Assembly: GCA_900544905.1 (NCBI GenBank)
Contig: UQXF01000053.1
Coordinates: 1 to 22,658, forward strand
DNA: 22,658 nt
Direction of reading: 5' to 3'
DNA from: an uncultured Clostridium sp.
GTDB taxonomy: Bacteria > Bacillota > Clostridia > Lachnospirales > Lachnospiraceae
The notes below the pieces were generated by a model that saw only the letters and a program-made list of their open reading frames with translations, was not told the origin of the DNA and made no database searches. Each line of letters begins with the position of its first letter. Positions within the stretch are counted from its first letter, which is position 1. Below, piece by piece: positions 13,884 to 21,970 of the stretch. The position numbers were made by a program, and so were the translations under genes.

Positions 13884-14630
13884 TTATTTTTCCTGATTGG
13901 AAATCTCTGTTCCGCTTTCTCTCTTCATGGTATCCGCTATAATGCCCTGCACATAGGCACCTGCATGCTTTCTCTGCTCCTTTGGCAAATCCTTTAGAAA
14001 AAACGGTTCTCCATATATAACCTTAACCTTCGCCTTCCGGATATCAAACCCCGGTCTTGCCTCCAAAAGCTGGTCCGTGTTAATCAGCGTAACCGGAACC
14101 ACCGGACAGTCTGCCTTCTCTGCCATTTTAAGGCTTCCCTCTTTAAACGGCAGCATTTCCGGCTTCTGGTTTCTTGTTCCCTCCGGACAGATAACGATAG
14201 AATGCCCCTGCTGAATCAATGCAGCTCCATCCTTAATCATCTGCATACCGGAACGCATATCGTTGCGGTCTAAAAACAGACAGCAGATATTCCGCATCCA
14301 CCAGTTCAGCAGTGGAAATTTGTCCATTTCCGCCTTCGCCACAAATCCCGGACGCTTCGTGCTGGTGGTGTGCAGTACCAGTATATCAAAATAACTCCTG
14401 TGATTCGGGACAAACAATACCGGCTCCTTTGGTATATTCTCCAGCCCCTTCACCTCAATCTCTGCACCCGCCTGAAAAAGCTCCCAGCGAAATGCCCAAT
14501 ATACAATTGCATTCCCGATACGGTATCTAAGCTCCGGATTCACCCTGCCAATCAATAAAAGGATTAAATGAACCGGTATCATCAGTACCAGAAACAAAAA
14601 CAAAAAACCCAATACCAAAACACTTCTCAT
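13884..14630 (-). CDS. plsC: 1-acyl-sn-glycerol-3-phosphate acyltransferase
   Basis: A 248-aa member of the PlsC acyltransferase family, which puts the second acyl chain on lysophosphatidic acid to make phosphatidic acid at the inner face of the membrane. Block I is NHRSYFD (HX4D, catalytic His and Asp) at about 76-82, block II has FLDRND, block III is CPEGTR (phosphate binding, normally FPEGTR), and block IV is CPVVPVTL. An N-terminal hydrophobic helix (about 5-28) anchors it. Its ATG is six bases past the malQ stop, and its ribosome site (GGAAGGTAG) lies in the last codons of malQ, so translation is coupled. Confidence 0.93.
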   Translation of the reverse strand: MRSVLVLGFLFLFLVLMIPVHLILLLIGRVNPELRYRIGNAIVYWAFRWELFQAGAEIEVKGLENIPKEPVLFVPNHRSYFDILVLHTTSTKRPGFVAKAEMDKFPLLNWWMRNICCLFLDRNDMRSGMQMIKDGAALIQQGHSIVICPEGTRNQKPEMLPFKEGSLKMAEKADCPVVPVTLINTDQLLEARPGFDIRKAKVKVIYGEPFFLKDLPKEQRKHAGAYVQGIIADTMKRESGTEISNQEK

Positions 14631-14636
14631 TTTCTG

Positions 14637-16169
14637 CTACCTTCCATATAATTTCGCTGTCTCAAACAACCTGGCCTCCAACTGCGGCGTCATATCCTCC
14701 ATGCGGAACCGCCATGCCCAGTTGCCCTCTCCCACACCCGGTGTATTCAGTCTTGCCCAGGAATCCAGGCAAAGCACATCCTGCATCGGAACGATTGCCA
14801 TATTTGCCACGGAAGAAAAGCAGGCGCGAATCAGTGTCCAGCACACATCGCCGCCATCGGTATTAAAATATCTTCTGAGCTTATCCTTTGACGCCTCATA
14901 ACACTTCTGATACCATCCAAGGGTTGTATCATTATCATGGGTACCGGTATAGCATACACAATTCCGGATGAAATTGTGTGGAAGAAAACTGTTCTCCTCC
15001 GGATTTTCAAATCCGAATTGTAAAATCTTCATTCCCGGCAGCCCGAACTTATCACGCAAATCAATAACAGACTGGTCAATCTCTCCTAAATCTTCGGCAA
15101 TAATCGGCATATGGTAACCAAGGGTTGCCTCTAACTGGGTAAAGAAATTCACCCCTGGCGCCTGTATCCATTTACCGTTAACCGCAGTCTCCTCTCCAAA
15201 GGGTACTGCCCAGAATTTATCAAAGCCTCTGAAATGGTCAATACGCAGGAAATCTGCCAGACGCAGCTGGTGACGGATTCTCTTAAACCACCACTCATAG
15301 CCTGTTTTTGTGTGCTCGCTCCATTTATAGAGAGGATTCCCCCACAGCTGGCCGGTTGCGGAGAAATAATCCGGCGGCACACCCGCCACATTCTTTGGAT
15401 ATCCCTTTGAATCCAAATCAAATAATTTTTTATTGCACCATACGTCCACACTGTCCCATGCTACAAAAATCGGGATATCACCCACTATTTTAATATTTTT
15501 ATTATTGGCATAATCCTTTAACGCAAACCATTGTTTATGGAAAATAAACTGAATAAACCGGTAGTATCCCACTTCCACGGCAAGCTTTTCCATCCAGGCT
15601 GCCTTCTGCTTAGCAGTAGGCTTTTTCAGGGAATCCTCCCACATATACCATGGAGCTCCCTCAAAATAATCCTTTCCTGCCATGAACAATGCATAATCAT
15701 CTAACCAGTCGGAATCCTCGCAGAAGGTTTTATAATTCTTCAGGAATGTTTCATCCGTGGAATACATATCCTTGACCTCCGGATTACAAAAACGCTGGTA
15801 TGCCTTTTTTAACAATCCTGTTTTAAATGCAATCACATCGCCATATTCAATGTGGTTCGGGTTCCACTGGGGCATTTCATAAAAATCCTCATCCCATAAA
15901 AGCCCTGCCTTGCGCAGCTCATCTATGCTGATAATCAAAGGCTGCCCGGCAAAAGATGAAAATGGCTGATATGGAGAATCCCCAAATCCGGTATGCCCCA
16001 GGGGCAGTACCTGCCAGATATTTAATCCGGATTTCTCCAAAAAATCCACAAATGCATAGGCGCCTGGTCCTAAATCTCCAATACCATACGGACTGGGAAA
16101 TGATGTCGGGTGTACAAGAATACCTGCATACTTATCATAATCCAGCCCCAAACTCGAATTATCTGTCAT
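14637..16169 (-). CDS. malQ: 4-alpha-glucanotransferase (amylomaltase, GH77)
   Basis: A 510-aa enzyme moving alpha-1,4-glucan segments between maltooligosaccharides, part of maltodextrin/glycogen use in the cytosol. The GH77 start is visible (GILVHPTSFPSPYGIGDLG), as is DSPYQPFSSFAG. Catalytic residues by motif: nucleophile D311 in FLRIDHFRGF, acid/base E359 in IIAEDLGEI, and transition-state Asp D412 in TGTHDND. Length is normal for the short bacterial type. GGAGG lies ten bases before the ATG. A good sigma-A promoter at 16282-16310 gives a leader of about 105 bases, in which I see no clear riboswitch. It is first in an apparent operon with plsC and the 186-aa gene. Confidence 0.96.
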   Translation of the reverse strand: MTDNSSLGLDYDKYAGILVHPTSFPSPYGIGDLGPGAYAFVDFLEKSGLNIWQVLPLGHTGFGDSPYQPFSSFAGQPLIISIDELRKAGLLWDEDFYEMPQWNPNHIEYGDVIAFKTGLLKKAYQRFCNPEVKDMYSTDETFLKNYKTFCEDSDWLDDYALFMAGKDYFEGAPWYMWEDSLKKPTAKQKAAWMEKLAVEVGYYRFIQFIFHKQWFALKDYANNKNIKIVGDIPIFVAWDSVDVWCNKKLFDLDSKGYPKNVAGVPPDYFSATGQLWGNPLYKWSEHTKTGYEWWFKRIRHQLRLADFLRIDHFRGFDKFWAVPFGEETAVNGKWIQAPGVNFFTQLEATLGYHMPIIAEDLGEIDQSVIDLRDKFGLPGMKILQFGFENPEENSFLPHNFIRNCVCYTGTHDNDTTLGWYQKCYEASKDKLRRYFNTDGGDVCWTLIRACFSSVANMAIVPMQDVLCLDSWARLNTPGVGEGNWAWRFRMEDMTPQLEARLFETAKLYGR

Positions 16170-16281
16170 TGCTTCATATCCTCCGTGTTATATTAATACC
16201 TGTATCATCTATAAATATGAATTATTATGCTGTCTGTCAGGCAATCAAAACCTATAATCTATCTGTTGCCCACAAAGTAAT

Positions 16282-16310
16282 ATTATACTGTGAAACCTCA
16301 TAAAAGACAA
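16282..16310 (-). promoter_or_regulatory. Sigma-A promoter of malQ
   Basis: On the minus strand: TTGTCT (16305-16310), 17 bases, TATAAT (16282-16287). It lies between the pgi terminator (16334-16372) and malQ. Confidence 0.75.
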
Positions 16311-16333
16311 GGAAAAACACTTAAAAATGCAAC

Positions 16334-16372
16334 AAAAAACAGGATTCATAAACTCCGGTGTTTTATGAATCC
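16334..16372 (-). terminator. Intrinsic terminator after pgi
   Basis: A perfect 11-bp stem GGATTCATAAA (16342-16352)/TTTATGAATCC (16362-16372) with a 9-nt loop. On the minus strand it is followed by TGTTTTTT. A T-run also follows on the plus side (16375-16384), so it could work both ways, though no plus-strand gene ends here. Confidence 0.88.
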
Positions 16373-16405
16373 CATTTTTTCTTTTCGCTATAATACTTAT
16401 ATTAA

Positions 16406-17770
16406 CTATTTTTCTTTATTCATTCTTGCAAGCAGCTCTTTTCTCTGCTCCTCATAGCCCGGCTTGCCAAGCAATGCAAACATGTTCTTCTTGTAGCTTT
16501 CCACGCCCGGCTGGTTAAACGGATTGACACCCAGTACATAACCGGAAACACCACAGGCAAACTCAAAGAAGTAGAATAACTCACCTAAGTTAAACTCACT
16601 CATATACGGAAGCGTAATCATCAGGTTTGGTATCTCACCGTCCACATGGGCAAGAACTGTACCGTTCATAGCCTGCTTGTTGATATAATCAACGGTTCTT
16701 CCTGCAAGGTAGTTAAGACCATCTAAGTCGTCATCCTCCTGCTCCATAATAATCTTACGTCTTGGAGAGCCAATATTTATTACCGTCTCAATGTGATTCT
16801 TGGTACCATCCTGAATGAACTGTCCCAGAGAATGCAAATCCGTTGTAAAATCGCAGGCTGTCGGATAAATACCCTTTCCGTCCTTGCCTTCGGACTCTCC
16901 GAATAACTGCTTCCACCATTCACCGATATAGTGAACAGACGGTGTATAATTCGCAAGAATCTCCATGGTCTTGCCCTTTTCACGCAAAATGTTACGAAGT
17001 GCTGCATACTGCAATGCATCATTATGCTCAAAATCTGCTTCTATACACATCTGGCGGGCGGTAGCTGCACCAACCATCAGCTGCTTGATATCTGCACCAC
17101 TTACGGCAATCGGAAGCAGACCCACAGCGGTAAGAACAGAGAAGCGTCCTCCCACATCATCCGGCACTACAAAAGTCTCATAGCCTTCCTCATCTGCTAA
17201 TTTCTTAAGCGCTCCTTTGGATTTATCGGTGGTTGCATAAATCCTCTTTGCAGCCTCCTTCTGACCATACTTCTCAACCAAAAGCTTCTTGAAAATACGG
17301 AAAGCAATGGCTGGCTCCGTTGTTGTTCCTGACTTTGAAATAATATTAATGGAGAAATCCCTGTCTCCCACAACCTCTAATAAATGCTCTAAGTAGGTGG
17401 AGCTGATATTATTACCACAGAAATAAATCTCAGGAGTACCCTTTCTCATATCTTTATCAATTACATTGTAGAAGGTATGTCTCAATGCTTCAATTGCGGC
17501 TCTTGCACCAAGATAAGAGCCTCCGATACCGATAACAATTAAAATTTCGGAATCATTCTGTATCTTCCTGGCGGCTGCTTTAATTCTTGAGAACTCTTCC
17601 TTGTCATAGTTCACCGGAAGGTCAATCCATCCAAGAAAATCGTTACCCTCACCTGTTCTGTCCAACAAAACCTTTTTAGCGTCTAATACTCTTTCCTTCA
17701 TAGCTGCGATATCTTCTTCTGATACCATAAACATCGCATTACTGTAATCAAAACTAATACTCTCTGCCAT
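16406..17770 (-). CDS. pgi: Glucose-6-phosphate isomerase
   Basis: A 454-aa cytosolic enzyme interconverting glucose-6-phosphate and fructose-6-phosphate in glycolysis. Visible family marks: VIGIGGSYLGARAAIEAL near the N-terminus, SKSGTTTEPA (sugar-phosphate loop), the PGI signature DDVGGRFSVL, and GEWWKQLFGESEGKDGKGI. Length fits the short Firmicutes type. The start is 17770: AAAGGAGAG lies upstream, and a longer in-frame start at 17845 would lie upstream of the predicted -10 (17824-17829). It has its own promoter and terminator, so it is a single-gene unit next to malQ, whose product feeds glucose and glucose-phosphate metabolism. Confidence 0.97.
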   Translation of the reverse strand: MAESISFDYSNAMFMVSEEDIAAMKERVLDAKKVLLDRTGEGNDFLGWIDLPVNYDKEEFSRIKAAARKIQNDSEILIVIGIGGSYLGARAAIEALRHTFYNVIDKDMRKGTPEIYFCGNNISSTYLEHLLEVVGDRDFSINIISKSGTTTEPAIAFRIFKKLLVEKYGQKEAAKRIYATTDKSKGALKKLADEEGYETFVVPDDVGGRFSVLTAVGLLPIAVSGADIKQLMVGAATARQMCIEADFEHNDALQYAALRNILREKGKTMEILANYTPSVHYIGEWWKQLFGESEGKDGKGIYPTACDFTTDLHSLGQFIQDGTKNHIETVINIGSPRRKIIMEQEDDDLDGLNYLAGRTVDYINKQAMNGTVLAHVDGEIPNLMITLPYMSEFNLGELFYFFEFACGVSGYVLGVNPFNQPGVESYKKNMFALLGKPGYEEQRKELLARMNKEK

Positions 17771-17823
17771 TTGTCTGCTCTCCTTTGCTCTCATTTTGAT
17801 TTTTCCCTTACAAACCAATCTAT

Positions 17824-17852
17824 ATTGTAGCAAAATCAATTCCAAATAGCAA
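17824..17852 (-). promoter_or_regulatory. Sigma-A promoter of pgi
   Basis: On the minus strand: TTGCTA (17847-17852), 17 bases, TACAAT (17824-17829). The predicted leader is about 47 bases. Confidence 0.65.
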
Positions 17853-17902
17853 TATCTTCTTCCCCGGGAATTTAATTTTATTTTAACTATATTTCCGTTT
17901 TC

Positions 17903-18838
17903 CTATTCCTGCATATTTTGCAAATCATAAAGGGTTCCAAAGGAATAGCCCTCCTTTTTCAAGTTCTGTATCACCTGCTTTAACGCATCCCTGTTGGCAA
18001 CAGACACATTATGCAGCAAAGGAATTGCTCCCGGATGATAATATTTGGTAAAATGCTCCACCACATGTGCACTGGAGGGCTGGTTATTTACATCATAATC
18101 CAAATATGCCATTGACCAGAAAATAGTTGTATACCCCAAATCCTTTGCCATCTGCAATGTGCGCTGGCTGTATTCCCCCTTTGGCGGGCGGAAAAACAAA
18201 TCCATCTCATAGCCGGTGGCTTCCTTCATAAACTGCTCACACTTTAACAGCTCATCCCGCTGCTGGCTAATGCTTTTTTCCGGCATACATGGATGGGTTA
18301 CCGTGTGATTGCATACCAGATGCCCTTCCTCCTTCATCCGTTTTGCCAGCTCCACATTATCCCTGATAAATGTCTGGGTAACAAAAAAGGCAGCGGGCAC
18401 CTGCTCCTCCTTTAAGGTATCCAGAATGTCCGCTGTATATCCATTTTCATATCCACAATCAAAGGTAATATAAATTTTTTTCTCGCTGACCGGCACTGTG
18501 TAATATGCCTGGTACTGCGTAATATCAAAATCCTCCTGGCAGCCGGACTTTTCATGGTTGTCATTTCTCTTGAACCACCAGCTGTAAAGTGTGTTATCTA
18601 TGCTGTCATAATCCGTGTTTTCCACAATTACCCGTTCCTGCTTTGGTGCACTCTCCGTATTTGACTCCTTCTCAGAAGACTTCGTTTTTTCTTCCGTCTC
18701 CAACCCAGCCTTCCCATTCTGATTAAATCCACTATTTTTCTTCATCAGATGTCCAAAATTCTGCAGCAGTCCCAGGCTTATGAGAATAAATGCCGCAATG
18801 CCGATACCCGCAATAATATTTCTCTTTTTCGGATTCAA
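17903..18838 (-). CDS. PdaA-type polysaccharide deacetylase (muramic delta-lactam branch), TTG start
   Basis: A 311-aa membrane-anchored NodB-fold deacetylase. A TM helix/signal anchor (about 8-25) and a disordered Ser/Glu/Lys linker (35-75) precede the domain. Motifs: ITFDCGYENG (catalytic D127), zinc His pair NHTVTH (H178, H182), FFRPPKGEYS (R217) and PLLHNVSVAN (H276). YENG after the TFD motif and LLHxVS are typical of PdaA, which deacetylates muramic acid in peptidoglycan on the way to the delta-lactam of spore cortex. The position of the usual metal-binding second Asp (TFDD) is Cys128; B. subtilis PdaA has Asn there. The only plausible start is TTG (18836-18838), six bases after GGGAGG; no in-frame ATG occurs before the linker. 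It follows the three-TM gene by 14 bases, probably as an operon. Confidence 0.88.
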   Translation of the reverse strand: MNPKKRNIIAGIGIAAFILISLGLLQNFGHLMKKNSGFNQNGKAGLETEEKTKSSEKESNTESAPKQERVIVENTDYDSIDNTLYSWWFKRNDNHEKSGCQEDFDITQYQAYYTVPVSEKKIYITFDCGYENGYTADILDTLKEEQVPAAFFVTQTFIRDNVELAKRMKEEGHLVCNHTVTHPCMPEKSISQQRDELLKCEQFMKEATGYEMDLFFRPPKGEYSQRTLQMAKDLGYTTIFWSMAYLDYDVNNQPSSAHVVEHFTKYYHPGAIPLLHNVSVANRDALKQVIQNLKKEGYSFGTLYDLQNMQE

Positions 18839-18852
18839 ATAAGTCCTCCCAC

Positions 18853-19716
18853 TTATGCAAGAAAACTCTGTACAAATTCCTCCAGCAAATCAATTTCTGA
18901 TTCTTCAGACTCTGCCAATTCCGGCTGTTCCATATCCTGCTCCTCATGGCTGGCAGCGATTTGCTGGCTGGATTCTCTCTGGCTCTGTCCACGCTGCCCT
19001 TTCTGTCTTTCCCTGTCACTGCGCTTACCGGTATCCATATCCCGGATAAGCTGTCTTAACATTTCCATATCCTCTTCCATATTTCCGGCAGAAGCTTCGG
19101 CAGCATCCTCCTGGTCCGGAGCTATTTCCGAATCCTTTACCTGACCTTCCATAAGGGCGCTTTCCATCTGCTCATCCAGCATTCTTACATCTTCCTTTGT
19201 CCGCAGTAAGCGGTTTGCCAGATAGTTCTCCAGATAGTCCACCAGCTGAATTTGTATCTGCTGTTTCTTGCTTTTTATTCCAAATATATGAAAACAAACA
19301 AATAAACATGCCAACACAACGCCATAGGCAAACAAAATTTCAATCTGGGAGGACAATTCCGCCTCCGTCATGTACCCGTAAAAGGCTTCCGCTCCCGCCA
19401 GTAAGGAAACAATTCCCGCTGCGAGAAATGGCGCCTTTTCCCATGCAGAATAAGAAAATCCCATAAACTTTAGCTTTAAAAGATACTTGTCCACATAAGC
19501 TGCCGTATTCCGAATCTGATAACCCATTCCATAAATGGTTTCAAACTGGTTTTTCAAATTAATCATAATTTTTTTCTTTGTTGTTTTCATATTGGCGGAT
19601 GCCCGTACATATCCTTTTAAGGATAAAACCATCATGGCCTGCAGCAGCAGGCTCACCACTCCAAACAACAAAATACTGCTCATACATTCATGCTCCGTTA
19701 CAAATTTCGTAATCAT
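18853..19716 (-). CDS. Three-TM membrane protein with long acidic tail, unknown function
   Basis: A 287-aa protein I do not recognise. Hydrophobic helices lie at about 13-32, 96-115 and 125-146. Between the first two is a basic stretch of about 60 residues (KTTKKKIMINLKNQFETIYGMG). After the third helix, from about 150, is a soluble region: a helix (QLVDYLENYLANRLLRTKEDVRM) and then a Glu/Asp/Gln/Ser-rich tail that looks disordered and ends in a hydrophobic EIDLLEEFVQSFLA. The start at 19716 follows AGGGAAGGGA; the longer reading to 19758 has no ribosome site. It is immediately upstream of the PdaA-like gene, suggesting a joint envelope role, which is inference. TATAAT at 19732-19737 is too near the ribosome site to be a convincing promoter. 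Confidence 0.8.
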   Translation of the reverse strand: MITKFVTEHECMSSILLFGVVSLLLQAMMVLSLKGYVRASANMKTTKKKIMINLKNQFETIYGMGYQIRNTAAYVDKYLLKLKFMGFSYSAWEKAPFLAAGIVSLLAGAEAFYGYMTEAELSSQIEILFAYGVVLACLFVCFHIFGIKSKKQQIQIQLVDYLENYLANRLLRTKEDVRMLDEQMESALMEGQVKDSEIAPDQEDAAEASAGNMEEDMEMLRQLIRDMDTGKRSDRERQKGQRGQSQRESSQQIAASHEEQDMEQPELAESEESEIDLLEEFVQSFLA

Positions 19717-19926
19717 AACTATCCCTTCCCTATTATATTTTTTGAAACATTGCGGCAAATTACTTCCTGCCCATTGTTACAATTATTTCCTGTCTTCTAG
19801 TTTACAAAGCCTTATTCATCAACTCAATAGCACTTTACCGCAACTTTTCATTTAAAATCTGAATAAATTACTATTTTTAGGCAAAAGCTTACTTCCATCG
19901 ACATTTTTTTGACAGAAACCAGACGG

Positions 19927-19954
19927 TTGCAAATCCACCCACTTATGCTATACT
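19927..19954 (+). promoter_or_regulatory. Sigma-A promoter of the TSCPD-murG pair
   Basis: TTGCAA (19927-19932), 16 bases, TATACT (19949-19954). The leader is about 37 bases, with AAAGGA (19983-19988) before the ATG. The divergent region 19717-19926 holds no gene. Confidence 0.7.
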
Positions 19955-19997
19955 ATTTTATTATAAAAAACACACACTATAGAAAGGAAATACGGTT

Positions 19998-20240
19998 ATG
20001 ACATTTAAACCACAGGGCGTATGTTCCCAGAAAATTGATTTTGAAATTGAAGATGGCAAGGTTACAAATGTACATTTTTTAGGCGGTTGTAATGGCAACA
20101 CCCAGGGGATATCCCGTTTGATAGAAGGAATGGATGTAAATGAGGCTATTTCCCGCTTAGAGGGAATCCAGTGTGGGTTCAAAGGAACCTCCTGCCCTGA
20201 CCAGCTTGCAAAAGCATTAAAGCAGGCCATCCAGAACTAG
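19998..20240 (+). CDS. TSCPD domain protein (TIGR03905 type)
   Basis: An 80-aa protein that is essentially one TSCPD domain: C9 near the start, FLGGCNGNTQGI (27-38), GIQCGF (56-61) and the name-giving GTSCPDQLAKAL (63-74). C9, C31, C59 and C66 are conserved in this small clostridial family and could bind a metal; the same domain occurs at the C-terminus of vitamin-B12-dependent ribonucleotide reductases. The function of the stand-alone form is not known. A sigma-A promoter lies upstream and murG follows after 14 bases, so the two are co-transcribed. Confidence 0.93.
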   Translation: MTFKPQGVCSQKIDFEIEDGKVTNVHFLGGCNGNTQGISRLIEGMDVNEAISRLEGIQCGFKGTSCPDQLAKALKQAIQN

Positions 20241-20254
20241 AGAAGGAGATTGTT

Positions 20255-21319
20255 ATGAAGAAAATTGTACTTACCGGCGGAGGTACAGCCGGACATGTTA
20301 CTCCGAATATTGCTTTATTTCCCAGCCTGCAGGCTGCCGGATTTGAGGTGCACTACATCGGCTCCTACGACGGTATTGAGAAAAAACTGATTGAAGATAT
20401 GGGGATTCCTTACTACGGTATATCCTCTGGCAAATTAAGAAGATATTTCGACGTTAAGAATTTCTCTGACCCCTTCCGTGTGGCAAAGGGCTATGGGGAG
20501 GCAAACCGGATTCTCAAAAAAATCCAGCCGGATATTGTATTTTCCAAAGGCGGGTTTGTTACCGTACCGGTGGTATTAGCTGCAAAGAAGAATAAAATAC
20601 CTGCCATTATACATGAATCCGATATGACGCCCGGTCTGGCAAATAAGCTCTGTATCCCGTCCGCTACGAAAGTCTGCTGTAACTTTAAGGAAACCTTTGA
20701 GCTGCTTCCGGAGGGAAAAGCAGTTCTTACCGGAACTCCTATCCGCAAGGAATTATTCGAGGGAAGCGCTGTAAAAGCCGCTGAATTTTGTGGCTTATCT
20801 GCTGACAGACCAACGATTCTGGTTATCGGGGGCAGCAGCGGAAGCGTTGTTATCAACAATGCCGTAAGGGAAAGCCTTGACGAAATTCTTCCGGGCTTCC
20901 AGGTAATACATCTCTGTGGAAAAGGACATTTAGATGAGTCCCTCAAAGACAAAAAGGGCTATGTCCAGTTTGAGTATATTTCAAAGGAGCTCAGGGATTT
21001 ATTCGCTCTGGCTGACCTGGTAATTTCCAGAGCAGGAGCCAATGCCATCTGTGAGCTTTTAGCCCTGAAAAAGCCAAACATCCTGATTCCACTTTCCAAG
21101 GCTGCCAGCCGTGGTGACCAGATACTGAATGCCAAATCCTTTAAGAAAAATGGATTCAGCTATGTAATCGAGGAAGAAGAGCTGAGTAAGACCTCCCTGC
21201 TCAATGCCATACGGGACGTCTTCACTCACAGGGAGCAATACATCAAAGCAATGAATGAGAGTGAAATGTCCGATTCCATCGGAACCATCATGCGGTTAAT
21301 TCAGGAGCTGGCTAAGTAA
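20255..21319 (+). CDS. murG: MurG-type UDP-GlcNAc transferase (lipid II synthesis)
   Basis: A 354-aa GT28 glycosyltransferase. MurG adds GlcNAc from UDP-GlcNAc to lipid I at the inner membrane face to give lipid II. Visible: the N-terminal glycine loop GGGTAGHVTPNIAL (8-21), HESDMTPGLANK (HExN-like acceptor region), VIGGSSGSVVINNAV (second glycine loop) and the donor-binding SRAGANAICELLALKKPNILIPL. The classic DHQ after this stretch reads RGDQ, and the first loop has TAGHVTP instead of TGGHIFP, a variant common in Clostridia and annotated murG. There are no division or wall (dcw) genes around it; it sits behind a TSCPD protein. AAGGAG (20243-20248) precedes the start. It ends at the convergent hairpin 21338-21381. 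Confidence 0.92.
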   Translation: MKKIVLTGGGTAGHVTPNIALFPSLQAAGFEVHYIGSYDGIEKKLIEDMGIPYYGISSGKLRRYFDVKNFSDPFRVAKGYGEANRILKKIQPDIVFSKGGFVTVPVVLAAKKNKIPAIIHESDMTPGLANKLCIPSATKVCCNFKETFELLPEGKAVLTGTPIRKELFEGSAVKAAEFCGLSADRPTILVIGGSSGSVVINNAVRESLDEILPGFQVIHLCGKGHLDESLKDKKGYVQFEYISKELRDLFALADLVISRAGANAICELLALKKPNILIPLSKAASRGDQILNAKSFKKNGFSYVIEEEELSKTSLLNAIRDVFTHREQYIKAMNESEMSDSIGTIMRLIQELAK

Positions 21320-21337
21320 TGTTCTGCCAGTAATTAC

Positions 21338-21381
21338 AGAATGAATAAAAGGAAGCATTACTGCTTCCTTTTATTCATTCT
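21338..21381. terminator. Bidirectional terminator between murG and the 172-aa gene
   Basis: A perfect 20-bp stem (21338-21357 with 21362-21381) and 4-nt loop. The core GGAAGCA/TGCTTCC is followed by TTTTATTC in both directions. Outer bases CAGTAA (21328-21333) and TTACTG (21385-21390) can also pair, which draws in the stop codon of the minus-strand gene. Confidence 0.9.
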
Positions 21382-21384
21382 TCT

Positions 21385-21903
21385 TTACTGCTGTTCTGCC
21401 TGCATACCTTCATATAACTGTTTGAAAATCTCTGCCTTGATTTTGTTATTGTCATCCACATGCTTGCCATCGGTAATATTCATCTTCACTCCATCGATGT
21501 ATGGATATATTTCTACATTATTTCCACTAATCTTAAATTCTATCTTAACCGTTGCGCTGGTAGACAGCTTGCCGTTATAGTCTGTCCAATCCTTTAAGTT
21601 AATGGTAACGCCTTTTCCATAGAAAATAACATACTCTATTCCCGGTTCCTCTTCTCTCGTCTCATATACCCAGCAAGGGGAATTTGTTTTACCCTCCAGA
21701 ATTGTCTCATATGTAGCATTGTCCAAATCCTTGTTTGTTAAAGCTTTTACCTGACCGATTTTTGTTTTTGCCTGGCTGTTAACCATCGGCTGAACAACGG
21801 ATTTCACAAAATTCTGAGGATACTCTGGAAGAATCATATACACTCCGAAACATATTGCGCCTAAAACAACTATCCAGATTACTACCTTTAAAAAATTTTT
21901 CAT
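21385..21903 (-). CDS. Membrane-anchored hypothetical protein
   Basis: A 172-aa protein of unknown family. A Lys-rich start and hydrophobic helix (about 5-25) give a signal anchor without a lipobox cysteine or clear cleavage site, so the body is probably outside the membrane. The outer part contains VNSQAKTKIGQVKALTNKDLDNATYETILEGK, a predicted beta-rich region (WVYETREEEPGIEYVIFYGKGVTINLKDW, TVKIEFKISGNNVEIYPYIDG) and a short C-terminal helix. AGGAGG lies eight bases before the ATG. The HD gene ends 67 bases upstream on the same strand. The stop codon lies at the foot of the convergent hairpin. Confidence 0.8.
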   Translation of the reverse strand: MKNFLKVVIWIVVLGAICFGVYMILPEYPQNFVKSVVQPMVNSQAKTKIGQVKALTNKDLDNATYETILEGKTNSPCWVYETREEEPGIEYVIFYGKGVTINLKDWTDYNGKLSTSATVKIEFKISGNNVEIYPYIDGVKMNITDGKHVDDNNKIKAEIFKQLYEGMQAEQQ

Positions 21904-21970
21904 TTTTCATTCCTCCTAATAGAATTAATAAATAATATTACCGCTGCTTCCATAACAGACCTCTTGCCTG

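Noticed and set aside
19732..19737. TATAAT as promoter of the three-TM gene
   Set aside because: It lies only 15 bases before the ATG, so the transcript would start inside the ribosome site, and no good -35 is placed before it.
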